NCBI GenBank assembly: GCA_031180825.1
Contig: JAPSLM010000005.1
Span: forward strand, 1 to 64,000
DNA: 64,000 nt
DNA from: Paenibacillus sp.
Lineage (GTDB): Bacteria > Bacillota > Bacilli > Paenibacillales > NBRC-103111
Reading direction: 5' to 3'
The translations under genes and the position numbers were made by a program. This document shows positions 53,272-61,907 of the stretch, piece by piece; within the stretch, counting starts at the first letter, position 1; the number at the start of each line of letters is the position of its first letter. Under the pieces are notes generated by a model, which made no database searches, was not told the origin of the DNA, and worked only from the letters and a program-made list of their open reading frames with translations.

Positions 53272-54282
53272 TTACCGCGGACTCACGCTTTCCCGTACGA
53301 TCAGCTCCGTGTCCAGCACAAGCCGGTGGCTCACCTTGCGGCCTTCGAGCAGATCGATCAGCATCTGGGCGGCCTGGTACCCCATCTCGTATTTGTTCTG
53401 GTTTACGGTCGTGAGCGCAGGCGAACAGTAGGCCGTCACGTCGATATTGTCGAAGCCGACGACGGAAATTTGCCCGGGCACTTGAAGCCCCAGCCCGCGG
53501 ACGGCCTGCAAAGCCCCGAGCGCCATCAGATCGCTGATGCAGAACAGCGCCGTGATGTCCGGCTGCTGCGCAAGCAGCCTGTACGCCGCTTCTTTGGCTC
53601 CCGCTTCGGAGAAGGAGCCGTCCATGACGAGCGACTCGTCGAACGGGATGCCGAAGCGCTCGAGCGCCTGCTTGTACCCTTTCAGCCGCTGCACGCTGAC
53701 GTCCGCCTGGGAATGGCCGTTGACGACGCCGATTTTGCGGTGGCCCGCTTCCAGCAAATAGCTGACCGCACGGTACGCGCCGCCGACGTTATCCGAGGTC
53801 ACGTACCCGACGTTCGGGCCCTCCAGAGGAATGTCGATGAGCACGCACGGGATTTGGGAGGAAACGACCTCCTTCAAGTAGGCGTCGTCCAAGCGGATGC
53901 CCATAATAATGACGCCGTCCACGCCGCGCTCCTGACACAGCGTTTTGTACGATTTGATTTTTTGCTTTTGCGGCGTCGTGCTGAACAGCACGAGGTCGTA
54001 ATCGAGCTCGCCCGCCCGGTCGTTCATGCCGCACAAAATTTCAAAGGCGATATTGTCCTTCGAGCTGGCCCGGGTCACGTTGGACAGCAGCAGACCGAGC
54101 GTCTTCGTTTTCTTCGAGATCAGCGAGCGGGCAGCCATATTCGGGCTGTACCCCAGCCCTTGCGCAATATCCTTGATTTTCTGGCGCGTATCTTCATTGA
54201 CGTCGTCGTATCCGTTCAACGCCCGCGATACGGTCGTGACGGATACCCCGGCCGCCTTGGCGATATCTTTGATCGTAACCAT
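53272..54282 (-). CDS. LacI-family transcriptional repressor
   Basis: A 336-aa regulator. The N-terminal helix-turn-helix and hinge (TIKDIAKAAGVSVTTVSRALNGYDDVNEDTRQKIKDIAQGLGYSPNMAARSL) precede a periplasmic-binding-like sugar domain (TLGLLLSNV, GVDGVIIMGIRL, HRKIGVVNGH, ALFCISDLMALGALQAVRGLGLQVPGQISVVGFDNID, TTVNQNKYEMGYQAAQML). It is divergent from the maltodextrin-type operon. LacI-type operators lie in the shared intergenic region, including one overlapping its own leader, so it probably represses both directions until sugar is present. Confidence 0.94.
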   Translation of the reverse strand: MVTIKDIAKAAGVSVTTVSRALNGYDDVNEDTRQKIKDIAQGLGYSPNMAARSLISKKTKTLGLLLSNVTRASSKDNIAFEILCGMNDRAGELDYDLVLFSTTPQKQKIKSYKTLCQERGVDGVIIMGIRLDDAYLKEVVSSQIPCVLIDIPLEGPNVGYVTSDNVGGAYRAVSYLLEAGHRKIGVVNGHSQADVSVQRLKGYKQALERFGIPFDESLVMDGSFSEAGAKEAAYRLLAQQPDITALFCISDLMALGALQAVRGLGLQVPGQISVVGFDNIDVTAYCSPALTTVNQNKYEMGYQAAQMLIDLLEGRKVSHRLVLDTELIVRESVSPR

Positions 54283-54291
54283 GTTCTCTCC

Positions 54292-54307
54292 TCCGAAACG
54301 TTTTCAA
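54292..54307. promoter_or_regulatory. LacI-type operator in the lacI-like gene leader
   Basis: TCCGAAACGTTTTCAA is a near-palindrome with the central AACGTT core of LacI/CcpA-family operators. It lies 10 nt upstream of the repressor start, overlapping its ribosome-site region. This suggests autorepression. Confidence 0.6.
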
Positions 54308-54361
54308 TCTATATTTTTATCTTGTTGGCAGCCGCAAAAAAATATTTGCTAAAAAAAGCAG

Positions 54362-54390
54362 TTGTAAATGCTTACAGCTTGCAATATAAT
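54362..54390 (+). promoter_or_regulatory. Sigma-A promoter of the debranching/ABC operon
   Basis: -35 TTGTAA (54362-54367), 17-bp spacer, -10 TATAAT (54385-54390). Transcription would start near 54397, just before the first operator. Confidence 0.7.
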
Positions 54391-54403
54391 CAAGTATATC
54401 GTA

Positions 54404-54419
54404 TCCAAAACGTTTTGGA
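54404..54419. promoter_or_regulatory. LacI-type operator O1
   Basis: TCCAAAACGTTTTGGA is a perfect 16-bp palindrome with the LacI-family AACGTT centre. It begins about 7 bp downstream of the predicted transcription start, an ideal repression position. Confidence 0.75.
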
Positions 54420-54469
54420 AAGAGGTTTTCCCTTTCTTTTGCAAGGAAGCAATATTTTTTTACCCGTTT

Positions 54470-54485
54470 TCCGAAACGTTTCGGA
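54470..54485. promoter_or_regulatory. LacI-type operator O2
   Basis: TCCGAAACGTTTCGGA is a second perfect 16-bp palindrome, centred 66 bp from O1 (about six helical turns) and 28 bp before the first gene. The spacing would allow looping between two repressor dimers. Confidence 0.75.
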
Positions 54486-54512
54486 TAACCTTTATACAGT
54501 GAGGTGACCGCA

Positions 54513-56642
54513 TTGGATTATCGAATCATCAAAGAAAACGATCTATTCCTCTACACCGACAAGAACGGCGATATTCCGCAAGGTCATCCGTCCGGCTTCG
54601 GGCTCTATACCAAGGATACCCGCTTTCTGAGCCGGCTGGAAATCGCCATCAACGGCCAAAAGCCGGTGCTGCTGTCCTCCGCGGCGGATACGAACTACAT
54701 ATCCGTGATCCGGCTCACGAATCCGCATATGGAGCGGGACGGCGAGCTGATGCTGTGGCGGGAATCCGTCGAGATCGAGCGCACGCGGTTTATTTACGAA
54801 GGCGGGCTCTACGAAACCTTCCATCTGACCAGCTATTATCCGAAACCGATCGAGTTCGACTTCTCGGTGCTGGCCGACGCCGACTTCGCCGATATGTTCA
54901 CGGTGCGCGGCTTTCAGCACGGCGAGACGGGCCATAAGACGGGAACGCAGAGGCAAAGCGGCGGGCTGACGATCGGCTATGCCGGCGCGGACCAAGTCGC
55001 CCGGGAAACCCGCATCGCATGGCAGCCGCAGGAAAGCTTCGTAGACGAGACGTCGGGCGCCGTCGGCTTCCGGGTTCGTCTCGATCACCGCGAGAGCTGG
55101 GAAATCACCTTCTTCGTCGCGCCGTTCGTGAACGGGGAAGGCCCCCGGTATTACGACCCGCAGGCGGCGATGGCGAAGCTCGAAGCGAGCTATGCCGAGT
55201 GGAGCGCCGGATCGACCGCCGTCCGCAGCGACAACGCCGCGTTCGACAAGCTGTTTCGCCGCGGCGTCCAGGACCTGCGCGTGCTGCTGACCGATGTCGG
55301 CTACGGCCCGTTCCCGGTCGCCGGGCTTCCGTGGTACTCGGTCCCGTTCGGCCGCGACAGCCTGATCGCCGCGCTGCAGATGCTTTCGCTGAACCCGGAG
55401 GCGGCCAAAGGCACCCTGCTCACGATGGCCGCTTACCAAGGGCAGCGCGAAGATCCTTGGCGGGACGAAACGCCGGGCAAAATCATGCACGAAATCCGCT
55501 ACGGCGAGCTGGCGGGCGCCGGAATGGTGCCGTTCACCCCGTATTACGGAACGATCGACGCGACGCCGCTCTTCCTGATGCTGGCTGCGGAATATTACCA
55601 TTGGACCAGCGACCTTGCCCTGATCGAGCGGCTGCTGCCGAACCTCGAAGCGGCGCTCGCCTGGATCGAGCGTTACGGCGACCGGGATGGCGACGGCTTC
55701 GTGGAATATTTCCAGGAATCTTCCAAAGGCATCGCCAACCAAGGCTGGAAGGATTCGGCCGACTCCGTCGTCCACCGCAGCGGGGATTACGGCCAGGCCC
55801 CTATCGCGCTCGTCGAAGTGCAGGGATACGTGTATCAGGCGAAAACGCGCCTCGCCCCGATCTTCCGTACACTCGGCCGCAGCGAAGCCGCCGACCGTCT
55901 GGAGCGGGAAGCCGCCGAGCTCAAGGAACGGTTCGAGCAGGCGTTCTGGATGGAAGACGAGCAGTATTACGCCATTGCGCTTGACCGGGACAAACGGCAG
56001 GTGCAGTCGGTGACCTCGAACACCGGTCATATTCTGATGTCCGGCATCGCGTCGCCGGAGCGGGCCCGCGCCGTCGCGTCGCGGCTCGTCGCGGACGATA
56101 TGTTCGGCGGGTACGGCATCCGCACGATGAGCACCGGCTCCTCCGGGTATAACCCGATGAGCTATCATAACGGCAGCGTGTGGCCGCACGACAACTCCCT
56201 CTGCCTGCTTGGGCTCGGTCTCGGCGGCTTCGTCCGCGAAGCGCTAAGCGTAATGGAAGGGCTGCTGAAAGCGGCGGAAGGCTTCGAATACGCCAGACTG
56301 CCGGAGCTGTTTTGCGGCTACGGGGAAGAGCTCGGCTATCCGGTCCCTTATCCGGTCGCCTGCTCGCCGCAGGCATGGGCCGCGGGCACGCCGCTGGCGT
56401 TCCTCCAGACGATGCTGGGTATCCGCCCGAATGCGCTGACCGCGACGGTCGAGCTGCGGCCGCTGCTGCTCCCCGGCATGAACGAGCTGGAAGTGGCGAA
56501 CCTGCGCATCGGTCAAGGAACGCTGCACGTGCGGGTCCGCAGAAACGGAGACGGCGACGCACCGTATCAAGTGGACATTTTGGAAAATCGTACGGGGTAT
56601 CAAGTTCTTATTCAACCATTTGAGGAGGGTGTTACGCAATGA
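54513..56642 (+). CDS. Glycogen-debranching-type amylo-alpha-1,6-glucosidase
   Basis: A cytoplasmic protein of about 709 aa. The N-terminal GDE_N_bis-type beta domain (KNGDIPQGHPSGFGLYTKDTRFLSRLEIAING) precedes an (alpha/alpha)6 barrel with PVAGLPWYSVPFGRDSLIAALQML, DWRDE-like PWRDETPGKIMHEIRYGE, EYFQESSKGIANQGWKDSADSV and PHDNSLCLLGL. It probably trims alpha-1,6 branches of imported oligosaccharides. TTG 54513 is preferred because GTG 54504 lies inside the GAGGTGA ribosome site. It overlaps the binding-protein gene by ATGA and heads the operon under LacI control. Confidence 0.88.
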   Translation: MDYRIIKENDLFLYTDKNGDIPQGHPSGFGLYTKDTRFLSRLEIAINGQKPVLLSSAADTNYISVIRLTNPHMERDGELMLWRESVEIERTRFIYEGGLYETFHLTSYYPKPIEFDFSVLADADFADMFTVRGFQHGETGHKTGTQRQSGGLTIGYAGADQVARETRIAWQPQESFVDETSGAVGFRVRLDHRESWEITFFVAPFVNGEGPRYYDPQAAMAKLEASYAEWSAGSTAVRSDNAAFDKLFRRGVQDLRVLLTDVGYGPFPVAGLPWYSVPFGRDSLIAALQMLSLNPEAAKGTLLTMAAYQGQREDPWRDETPGKIMHEIRYGELAGAGMVPFTPYYGTIDATPLFLMLAAEYYHWTSDLALIERLLPNLEAALAWIERYGDRDGDGFVEYFQESSKGIANQGWKDSADSVVHRSGDYGQAPIALVEVQGYVYQAKTRLAPIFRTLGRSEAADRLEREAAELKERFEQAFWMEDEQYYAIALDRDKRQVQSVTSNTGHILMSGIASPERARAVASRLVADDMFGGYGIRTMSTGSSGYNPMSYHNGSVWPHDNSLCLLGLGLGGFVREALSVMEGLLKAAEGFEYARLPELFCGYGEELGYPVPYPVACSPQAWAAGTPLAFLQTMLGIRPNALTATVELRPLLLPGMNELEVANLRIGQGTLHVRVRRNGDGDAPYQVDILENRTGYQVLIQPFEEGVTQ

Positions 56643-57922
56643 AAAAGTCGCTATCCGTCATTCTCTCCGTAGGTCTGGCTTCCGGCATGGTGCTGACGGG
56701 CTGCGCCAAGGAAGAAGCCAAGCCGGCCCCGGCCGGCGATGCGCCGAAAAGCGGCGAGCCCGTCACCGTGACGCTGGCCGGCTGGGGATCGACGCCGGAA
56801 GAGCAGGATTTGCTCAAGCAGACGATTCAAGAGTTCGAAAACAAGCATCCGAACGTCAAAGTCAAGTACGAAGTGATTGCCGACCAGTACATGGACGTCA
56901 TCAAGACGCGGCTCATCGGCGGCGAAGGCCCGGACGTCTTTTATCTGGACGCGTTCGAAGCCCCGGCCCTGATCGAGAAGGGCGTCATCGAGCCGCTCGA
57001 CGGCTACGTGAAGCCCGAATTCGACGTAGCCGACTTCGAAGAGCCGCTGCTGAACGCGTTCAAGGTCGGCGGCAAAACGTACGGCTTCCCGAAAGACTCC
57101 TCGACGCTCGCCATGTTTTATAACAAGAAGCATTTCGAAGAGGCGGGCATAGCCAAGCCGCCGGCGACATGGGAAGAGCTGCAGGAGGCCGCGAAAAAGC
57201 TGACCAAAACCGAAGGCGGCAAAACGGTCCGCTTCGGCTTCGGCGCCGCTCCCGAGCTGGCGCGGCAAATGTTCATGGCGCAGGCGTTCGGCGGCAAAGT
57301 GTCCGACGACAAAGGCAACGCCGCCTTCGCTTCCCCGGAAGCGCTCAAAGGGCTGCAGCTCGTCGTCGACCTGCACAACAAGGACAAATCGTCCGGCGAG
57401 CCGAAGGAAGTCGGCGCAGGCTGGGGCGGCGAGATGTTCGGCCAAGGCAAAGCGTCCATTGTCTTCGAAGGCAACTGGGCGATTCCGTTCCTGAACAACA
57501 ACTATAAGGATCTTCAATACGCCACCGCCGAGCTGCCGACGGTGAACGGCAAAAAAGGCACGATGGCCTTCACGGTCGCTTACGTCATGAACAAAGCATC
57601 CAAGAAAAAAGAAGCTTCTTGGGAGCTGATTTCGTACCTGACCGGCAAGGAAGGCATGAAAACGTGGACCAGCAAAGGGTTCGCCCTGCCGACGCGCAAA
57701 TCCGTCGCGAAGGAGCTGGGCTACGACAAGGACCCGCTGCGGGGCGCTCTGGTTGCAGGCTCGGCTTATGCGACGCCATGGCAGGCCGGACCGACGCTGC
57801 CGACGATCATGAACAATTTCAATAACCAGTTCCTCGATGCATTCCTGGGCAAGTCCTCGCTGGAGGACGCGATGAAAAAAGCGCAGGATACCGCCAACAA
57901 AGAAATTGCCGCCGGCAAATAA
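56639..57922 (+). CDS. Sugar ABC transporter substrate-binding lipoprotein
   Basis: A 427-aa binding protein with a lipobox LTGCAKE (Cys near 22). The SBP_bac_1 family pattern is clear: VTLAGWGSTPEEQDLLKQTIQEFENKHPNVKVKYEVI, GEGPDVFYLDAFEAPALIEKGVIEPLDGY, GKTYGFPKDSSTLAMFYNKKHFEEAG, FEGNWAIPFL. It captures a sugar, probably a maltodextrin given the debranching enzyme upstream, and delivers it to the two permeases downstream. The ATG overlaps the enzyme's stop. Confidence 0.94.
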   Translation: MKKSLSVILSVGLASGMVLTGCAKEEAKPAPAGDAPKSGEPVTVTLAGWGSTPEEQDLLKQTIQEFENKHPNVKVKYEVIADQYMDVIKTRLIGGEGPDVFYLDAFEAPALIEKGVIEPLDGYVKPEFDVADFEEPLLNAFKVGGKTYGFPKDSSTLAMFYNKKHFEEAGIAKPPATWEELQEAAKKLTKTEGGKTVRFGFGAAPELARQMFMAQAFGGKVSDDKGNAAFASPEALKGLQLVVDLHNKDKSSGEPKEVGAGWGGEMFGQGKASIVFEGNWAIPFLNNNYKDLQYATAELPTVNGKKGTMAFTVAYVMNKASKKKEASWELISYLTGKEGMKTWTSKGFALPTRKSVAKELGYDKDPLRGALVAGSAYATPWQAGPTLPTIMNNFNNQFLDAFLGKSSLEDAMKKAQDTANKEIAAGK

Positions 57923-58036
57923 GAAAACTGAACCGGGAGGGGCCTCCCCTCCCTTCAATCAATGAAAAAGCGGGGGATGCCATCCTGTTCAGACCGATAC
58001 AGCTCCCCCGCCTCTTTTGGAAAGGGAGGTTTCCCT

Positions 58037-58942
58037 ATGGCAAGCCGTTCTCGTTCGGTGTGGAAACGGAAGCTGAGAAGCACGGTAACGGGCTATTTGT
58101 TTTTGCTCCCTACCCTGCTGGTCATCGGCACGTTTTTGTTTTTGCCCGTCTTTTATTCGCTCTTCCTGTCGTTTCATAAAGTGAATTTGCTGGGCGACGT
58201 CAGCTACAAAATGATCGGCTTCAGCAACTTCGAGCGGATGGCGCAGGACGAGCGGGCGTGGATCGCGCTGAAAAACACCGCCTCCTTCGCCCTCTTCGTC
58301 GTGCCGCTGCAAACGGCGCTGGCGCTCGGACTGGCGTCCATTTTGAATGCGAAGCTGAAATTCCGGAACTTTTTCCGCATCGTCTTTTTTATGCCGACCG
58401 TCACCTCGTCCGCCGTGCTGACGCTCATTTTCATGTGGATTTACAACTCCAACGGGCTGCTCAACCAGGCGCTGCAAGCGATCGGGCTGCCCGGCTACAA
58501 CTGGCTCGGCGATCCTGCGGTCGCTCTCAAAGGGATCATGCTGATGAACATCTGGTCGACGGCGCCGTTTTTCATGGTCGTCTTTCTCGCCGCGCTGCAG
58601 GACATCCCGGATGCACTGTACGAATCGGCGATGCTGGACGGGGCCGGAGCCTGGAAACGATTCACCGCCATCACGCTGCCGATGCTGAAACCGGCGACCT
58701 TCTTCACCGTCGTCATGGGCATCATCGGGACGTTCCAGCTGTTCGACCAATCGTACATTTTCTCGGCGGGGTCCGGGGGGCCGAACAACTCCACGCTGAC
58801 CGTGGCGCTGCTGATTTACCAGTATGCATTTAAAAATCTGGACTTCGGTTACGCCTCCGCACTTGCCGTCGTGCTGGCTCTGGTCATCATGATCGCGACG
58901 CTGCTGCAGCGGAAGCTGTTCGCCGAAGAAAAGCTGAACTGA
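58037..58942 (+). CDS. Sugar ABC transporter permease (MalF-like)
   Basis: A 301-aa protein with six helices and the cytoplasmic EAA loop ALYESAMLDGAGAWKRFTAITLPMLKP, which docks to the ATPase. ATG 58037 has GGGAGG 7 nt upstream; the longer track start at 57962 lies in the intergenic gap. It is the partner of the permease at 58956. No ATPase gene is in the operon, so a shared MsmX-type ATPase is probably used. Confidence 0.93.
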   Translation: MASRSRSVWKRKLRSTVTGYLFLLPTLLVIGTFLFLPVFYSLFLSFHKVNLLGDVSYKMIGFSNFERMAQDERAWIALKNTASFALFVVPLQTALALGLASILNAKLKFRNFFRIVFFMPTVTSSAVLTLIFMWIYNSNGLLNQALQAIGLPGYNWLGDPAVALKGIMLMNIWSTAPFFMVVFLAALQDIPDALYESAMLDGAGAWKRFTAITLPMLKPATFFTVVMGIIGTFQLFDQSYIFSAGSGGPNNSTLTVALLIYQYAFKNLDFGYASALAVVLALVIMIATLLQRKLFAEEKLN

Positions 58943-58955
58943 GGAGGCCGGGACG

Positions 58956-59786
58956 ATGGCTAAACAGCCCAAACCTTGGATCAAGTACGTCATTTACGCG
59001 CTGCTGTTCCTTTACGCCGCCGTGACGCTGGTGCCGTTCCTGTGGGCGCTCTCCTCCTCGTTCAAGACGCTGGAGGAGATTGTCGCCGGAGGCATCAGCT
59101 TTATTCCCAAGCAGTTTACACTGCAAAACTACTACGATATTTTCGTCCGCGAACCGCTGTTCGCCCGCTGGATGTTCAACAGCGCCTTGATTGCGGTCGT
59201 CGCGACGGTCAGCAACATTTTGTTCAACTCGATGGCCGGATATGCGCTGGCCCGCATCGATTTCATCGGCAGCAAAGCGATGTTCTTCATCATCCTGGGC
59301 GTGCAGATGATTCCGGGCCAGCTCACGATCGTGCCCGCGTACCTGATCATGAAAGAGCTCGGGTGGCTGAATACGTACGCCGCGCTGACGGTGCCGATGA
59401 TGGCGAACGCGACGTTCACGTTCATGATGCGCCAGTTCTTCATCAACTTCCCGAAGGAGCTGGAGGAAGCGTCGCAGCTTGACGGGCTGAGCCGCTTCGG
59501 CATCTTCTTCCGCATCGCGCTGCCGCTGGCCTTGCCCGCGCTGGCCGCGCAGATGATTTTTGTATTCATGGGCGCCTGGAACGAGTTCCTGAAGCCGCTC
59601 ATGTTCGTCTCCGACAAGTCGATGTTTACGCTGACACTCGGCTTGAACACCTTTAAGGGCCAGTATATCAGCTACTGGAACTACATCATGGCCGCGTCGA
59701 TGGTGTTCACGCTGCCCGCGCTGCTCATCTACGCCTTTTTCAACCGATTCTTCATCAAAGGCGTTACGTTTACGGGCAGCAAGTAA
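58956..59786 (+). CDS. Sugar ABC transporter permease (MalG-like)
   Basis: A 276-aa protein with six helices. The EAA loop is PKELEEASQLDGLSRFGIFFRIALPLALPA, and the N-terminal SSFKTLEEIVAGGISFIPKQFTLQNYYDIF is typical of MalG-type permeases. It starts 13 nt after the MalF-like gene with GAGGAGG upstream. It is the last gene of the operon, followed by a terminator. Confidence 0.94.
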   Translation: MAKQPKPWIKYVIYALLFLYAAVTLVPFLWALSSSFKTLEEIVAGGISFIPKQFTLQNYYDIFVREPLFARWMFNSALIAVVATVSNILFNSMAGYALARIDFIGSKAMFFIILGVQMIPGQLTIVPAYLIMKELGWLNTYAALTVPMMANATFTFMMRQFFINFPKELEEASQLDGLSRFGIFFRIALPLALPALAAQMIFVFMGAWNEFLKPLMFVSDKSMFTLTLGLNTFKGQYISYWNYIMAASMVFTLPALLIYAFFNRFFIKGVTFTGSK

Positions 59787-59809
59787 CACCACATACCACA
59801 TACGCCGTC

Positions 59810-59863
59810 AAAACAGCGGTCTCCAGCCGAGACGATTCGGTTCCCGGGGAGGCCGCTGTTTTT
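59810..59863 (+). terminator. Terminator of the debranching/ABC operon
   Basis: AAAACAGCGG-TCTCC and GGGAGG-CCGCTGTTTTT form a long stem ending in a T-run, 25 nt after the last permease gene. Confidence 0.75.
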
Positions 59864-59975
59864 GATCCTGATCATTGATTTATATAACATTTCATTGATT
59901 AGGCAAGTAGCCGCACGCCTCCAATCCCTTTTAAGATAAAAACAGATCGATAATATACTGGAAAGGGTGGTCAGC

Positions 59976-60938
59976 TTGAAAGAAACCGCGACAGCGGTCC
60001 CTAAGGACCGTCCGGCGGTGAAGCCGGGGAAGACGAAGGTCGCGGCCTGGCTCCAGCAATGGGATTTGCAGCTTATGGTGCTGCCCGCGCTCGTCTTGAT
60101 TTTAGTCTTCAGCTATTTCCCGATGTACGGGGTTATCATCGCATTTCAGGATTACTCGGTGTTTAAAGGTTTCGCGGCCAGCCCGTGGGTAGGCTTCAAG
60201 CATTTCATCGATTTCTTCCAAGCGCCCGAGCTTGGGGTCGTGATGCGAAACACCATTGTTATCAGCTTCCTGAAGCTTGCCATCGGCTTTCCGGCGCCTA
60301 TCATTCTCGCGATTCTGCTGAACGAAGTGAAAAATATGCTGTTCAAGCGCGTCGTGCAGACGGTCAGCTACTTGCCTTATTTCCTGTCTTGGGTCATCGT
60401 CGCCAACTTCGTGATCTCCATGCTTTCGACCGATAATGGAAGCGTAAACATTTTCCTGCAGAAGCTCGGAGTCATCGACGAACCGATTCCTTATTTGTCG
60501 GTTACGGAATATTTCTGGACCATTCTCGTCACGACGAACGTATGGAAGGAGATTGGTTTTGCCTCTATCGTCTACTTGGCTGCAATCGCTTCCATCGACC
60601 CTCACTTGTACGAGTCCGCCGCTATCGACGGAGCGAGCCGTTTTCGCATGACTTATTTGATAACGTTTCCATGCATTCTGCCGGTCGTGATGATCTTCTC
60701 TATCCTGGCCATCGGCAATTTGCTGAACGCGGGCTTCGAGGACTTGCTGCTGCTCGGCGTCAACCCGGCGCTGCGCGACGTGTCGGAGGTTCTGGACACC
60801 TACGTGTACCGGATGGGGATTACGTTAAACCGCTATTCGTTCGCAACAGCCGTCGGCTTGTTTAAAGCTATCGTAAGCGTCGGACTGCTGACTCTTGCGA
60901 ACTATCTCGCCAGAAGAACCGGCAACAGCTTGTGGTAA
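59976..60938 (+). CDS. LplB-type sugar ABC transporter permease
   Basis: A protein of about 320 aa with six helices. The LplB/YtcP-importer features are QLMVLPALVLILVFSYFPMYGVIIAFQDYSVFKGF, PWVGFKHFIDFF, VKNMLFKRVVQTVSYLPYFLSWVIVAN and the EAA loop LYESAAIDGASRFRMTYLITFP. I prefer TTG 59976, 5 nt after GGAAAGGGTGG, over GTG 59967 inside that ribosome site. It begins a second importer operon after the terminator. Confidence 0.92.
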   Translation: MKETATAVPKDRPAVKPGKTKVAAWLQQWDLQLMVLPALVLILVFSYFPMYGVIIAFQDYSVFKGFAASPWVGFKHFIDFFQAPELGVVMRNTIVISFLKLAIGFPAPIILAILLNEVKNMLFKRVVQTVSYLPYFLSWVIVANFVISMLSTDNGSVNIFLQKLGVIDEPIPYLSVTEYFWTILVTTNVWKEIGFASIVYLAAIASIDPHLYESAAIDGASRFRMTYLITFPCILPVVMIFSILAIGNLLNAGFEDLLLLGVNPALRDVSEVLDTYVYRMGITLNRYSFATAVGLFKAIVSVGLLTLANYLARRTGNSLW

Positions 60939-60951
60939 GGAGGATGTATTA

Positions 60952-61839
60952 ATGAAGCTGGCATTGGAAGATCGCGTGTTTAGCATCGTTATCCATATTG
61001 CGCTGCTCTTTCTGGCCTTCGTAACGTTCTATCCGTTCTGGAACTCCGCGGTCATCTCGTTCAACCTCGGTTCGGATACGAGTCTCGGCGGCATCACGTT
61101 CTGGCCCAGAGTGTTCACCTTGGAAAATTACCAAGTCGTGTTAAATGACGATAAAATATTGAAAGGCTTCGGCGTTTCCATCGCCCGTACGGTTATCGGC
61201 ACCTTCTTGACGATCGGCGCAACGTCCATCTTCGCTTACGGCATGTCCCGCAAGGAGCTGATCGGCCGGGGTTATTATATGACCTTCTGCATCATCACGC
61301 TGTATTTCGGCGGCGGTTTGATTCCGACCTACCTGCTGATTCGCGGTCTCGGCCTGTTCGATTCGTTCTGGGTATTCGTCATTCCGTCGATCATCAGCGT
61401 ATGGAGCATGATTATCTTCCGGACGTTCTTCCGGCAAATTCCGGCCGGGCTCGAAGATGCGGCGCGCATTGACGGCTGCGGCTACTGGGGAACGTTCCTG
61501 CGCGTCGTCCTGCCGCTATCCGGTCCGGTCGTCGCCACGCTCTCGCTGTTCACGGCCATCGCCCACTGGAACGACTGGTTCGTCGCTTCCATCTATATCA
61601 ACAACCAGGACCTGCTGCCCGTTCAGGCGCTGCTGAAACAGACGCTCGATTCCAATATCGCTTCCGAGCTGACCCAGGATTCGGCGGCCCAAAGCTTCCT
61701 CGCCAAGCGGCAATCGTACACGACCAAGTCGCTTACGATGGCTACCATGATGGTCACGACGGTTCCGATCATTCTCGTCTATCCGTTCTTGCAGCGGTAT
61801 TTCGTCAAGGGCGTGCTTGTCGGCTCTCTGAAAGAATAG
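60952..61839 (+). CDS. YtcP-type sugar ABC transporter permease
   Basis: A 295-aa protein with six helices. Family features are LALEDRVFSIVIHIALLFLAFVTFYPFWNSAVISFN, the EAA loop PAGLEDAARIDGCGYWGTFLRVVLPLSGP, AHWNDWFVASIYI and the C-terminal PFLQRYFVKGVLVGSLKE. ATG 60952 follows AAGGAGG; the track start at 60895 is inside the preceding gene. It partners the LplB-type permease. Confidence 0.94.
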   Translation: MKLALEDRVFSIVIHIALLFLAFVTFYPFWNSAVISFNLGSDTSLGGITFWPRVFTLENYQVVLNDDKILKGFGVSIARTVIGTFLTIGATSIFAYGMSRKELIGRGYYMTFCIITLYFGGGLIPTYLLIRGLGLFDSFWVFVIPSIISVWSMIIFRTFFRQIPAGLEDAARIDGCGYWGTFLRVVLPLSGPVVATLSLFTAIAHWNDWFVASIYINNQDLLPVQALLKQTLDSNIASELTQDSAAQSFLAKRQSYTTKSLTMATMMVTTVPIILVYPFLQRYFVKGVLVGSLKE

Positions 61840-61907
61840 TCCGGGCTTCAAAGCATTTCGCTTTAAGCATAGCTTGAAATTACAATGAGGAAGGGGCTAT
61901 ACAGACA

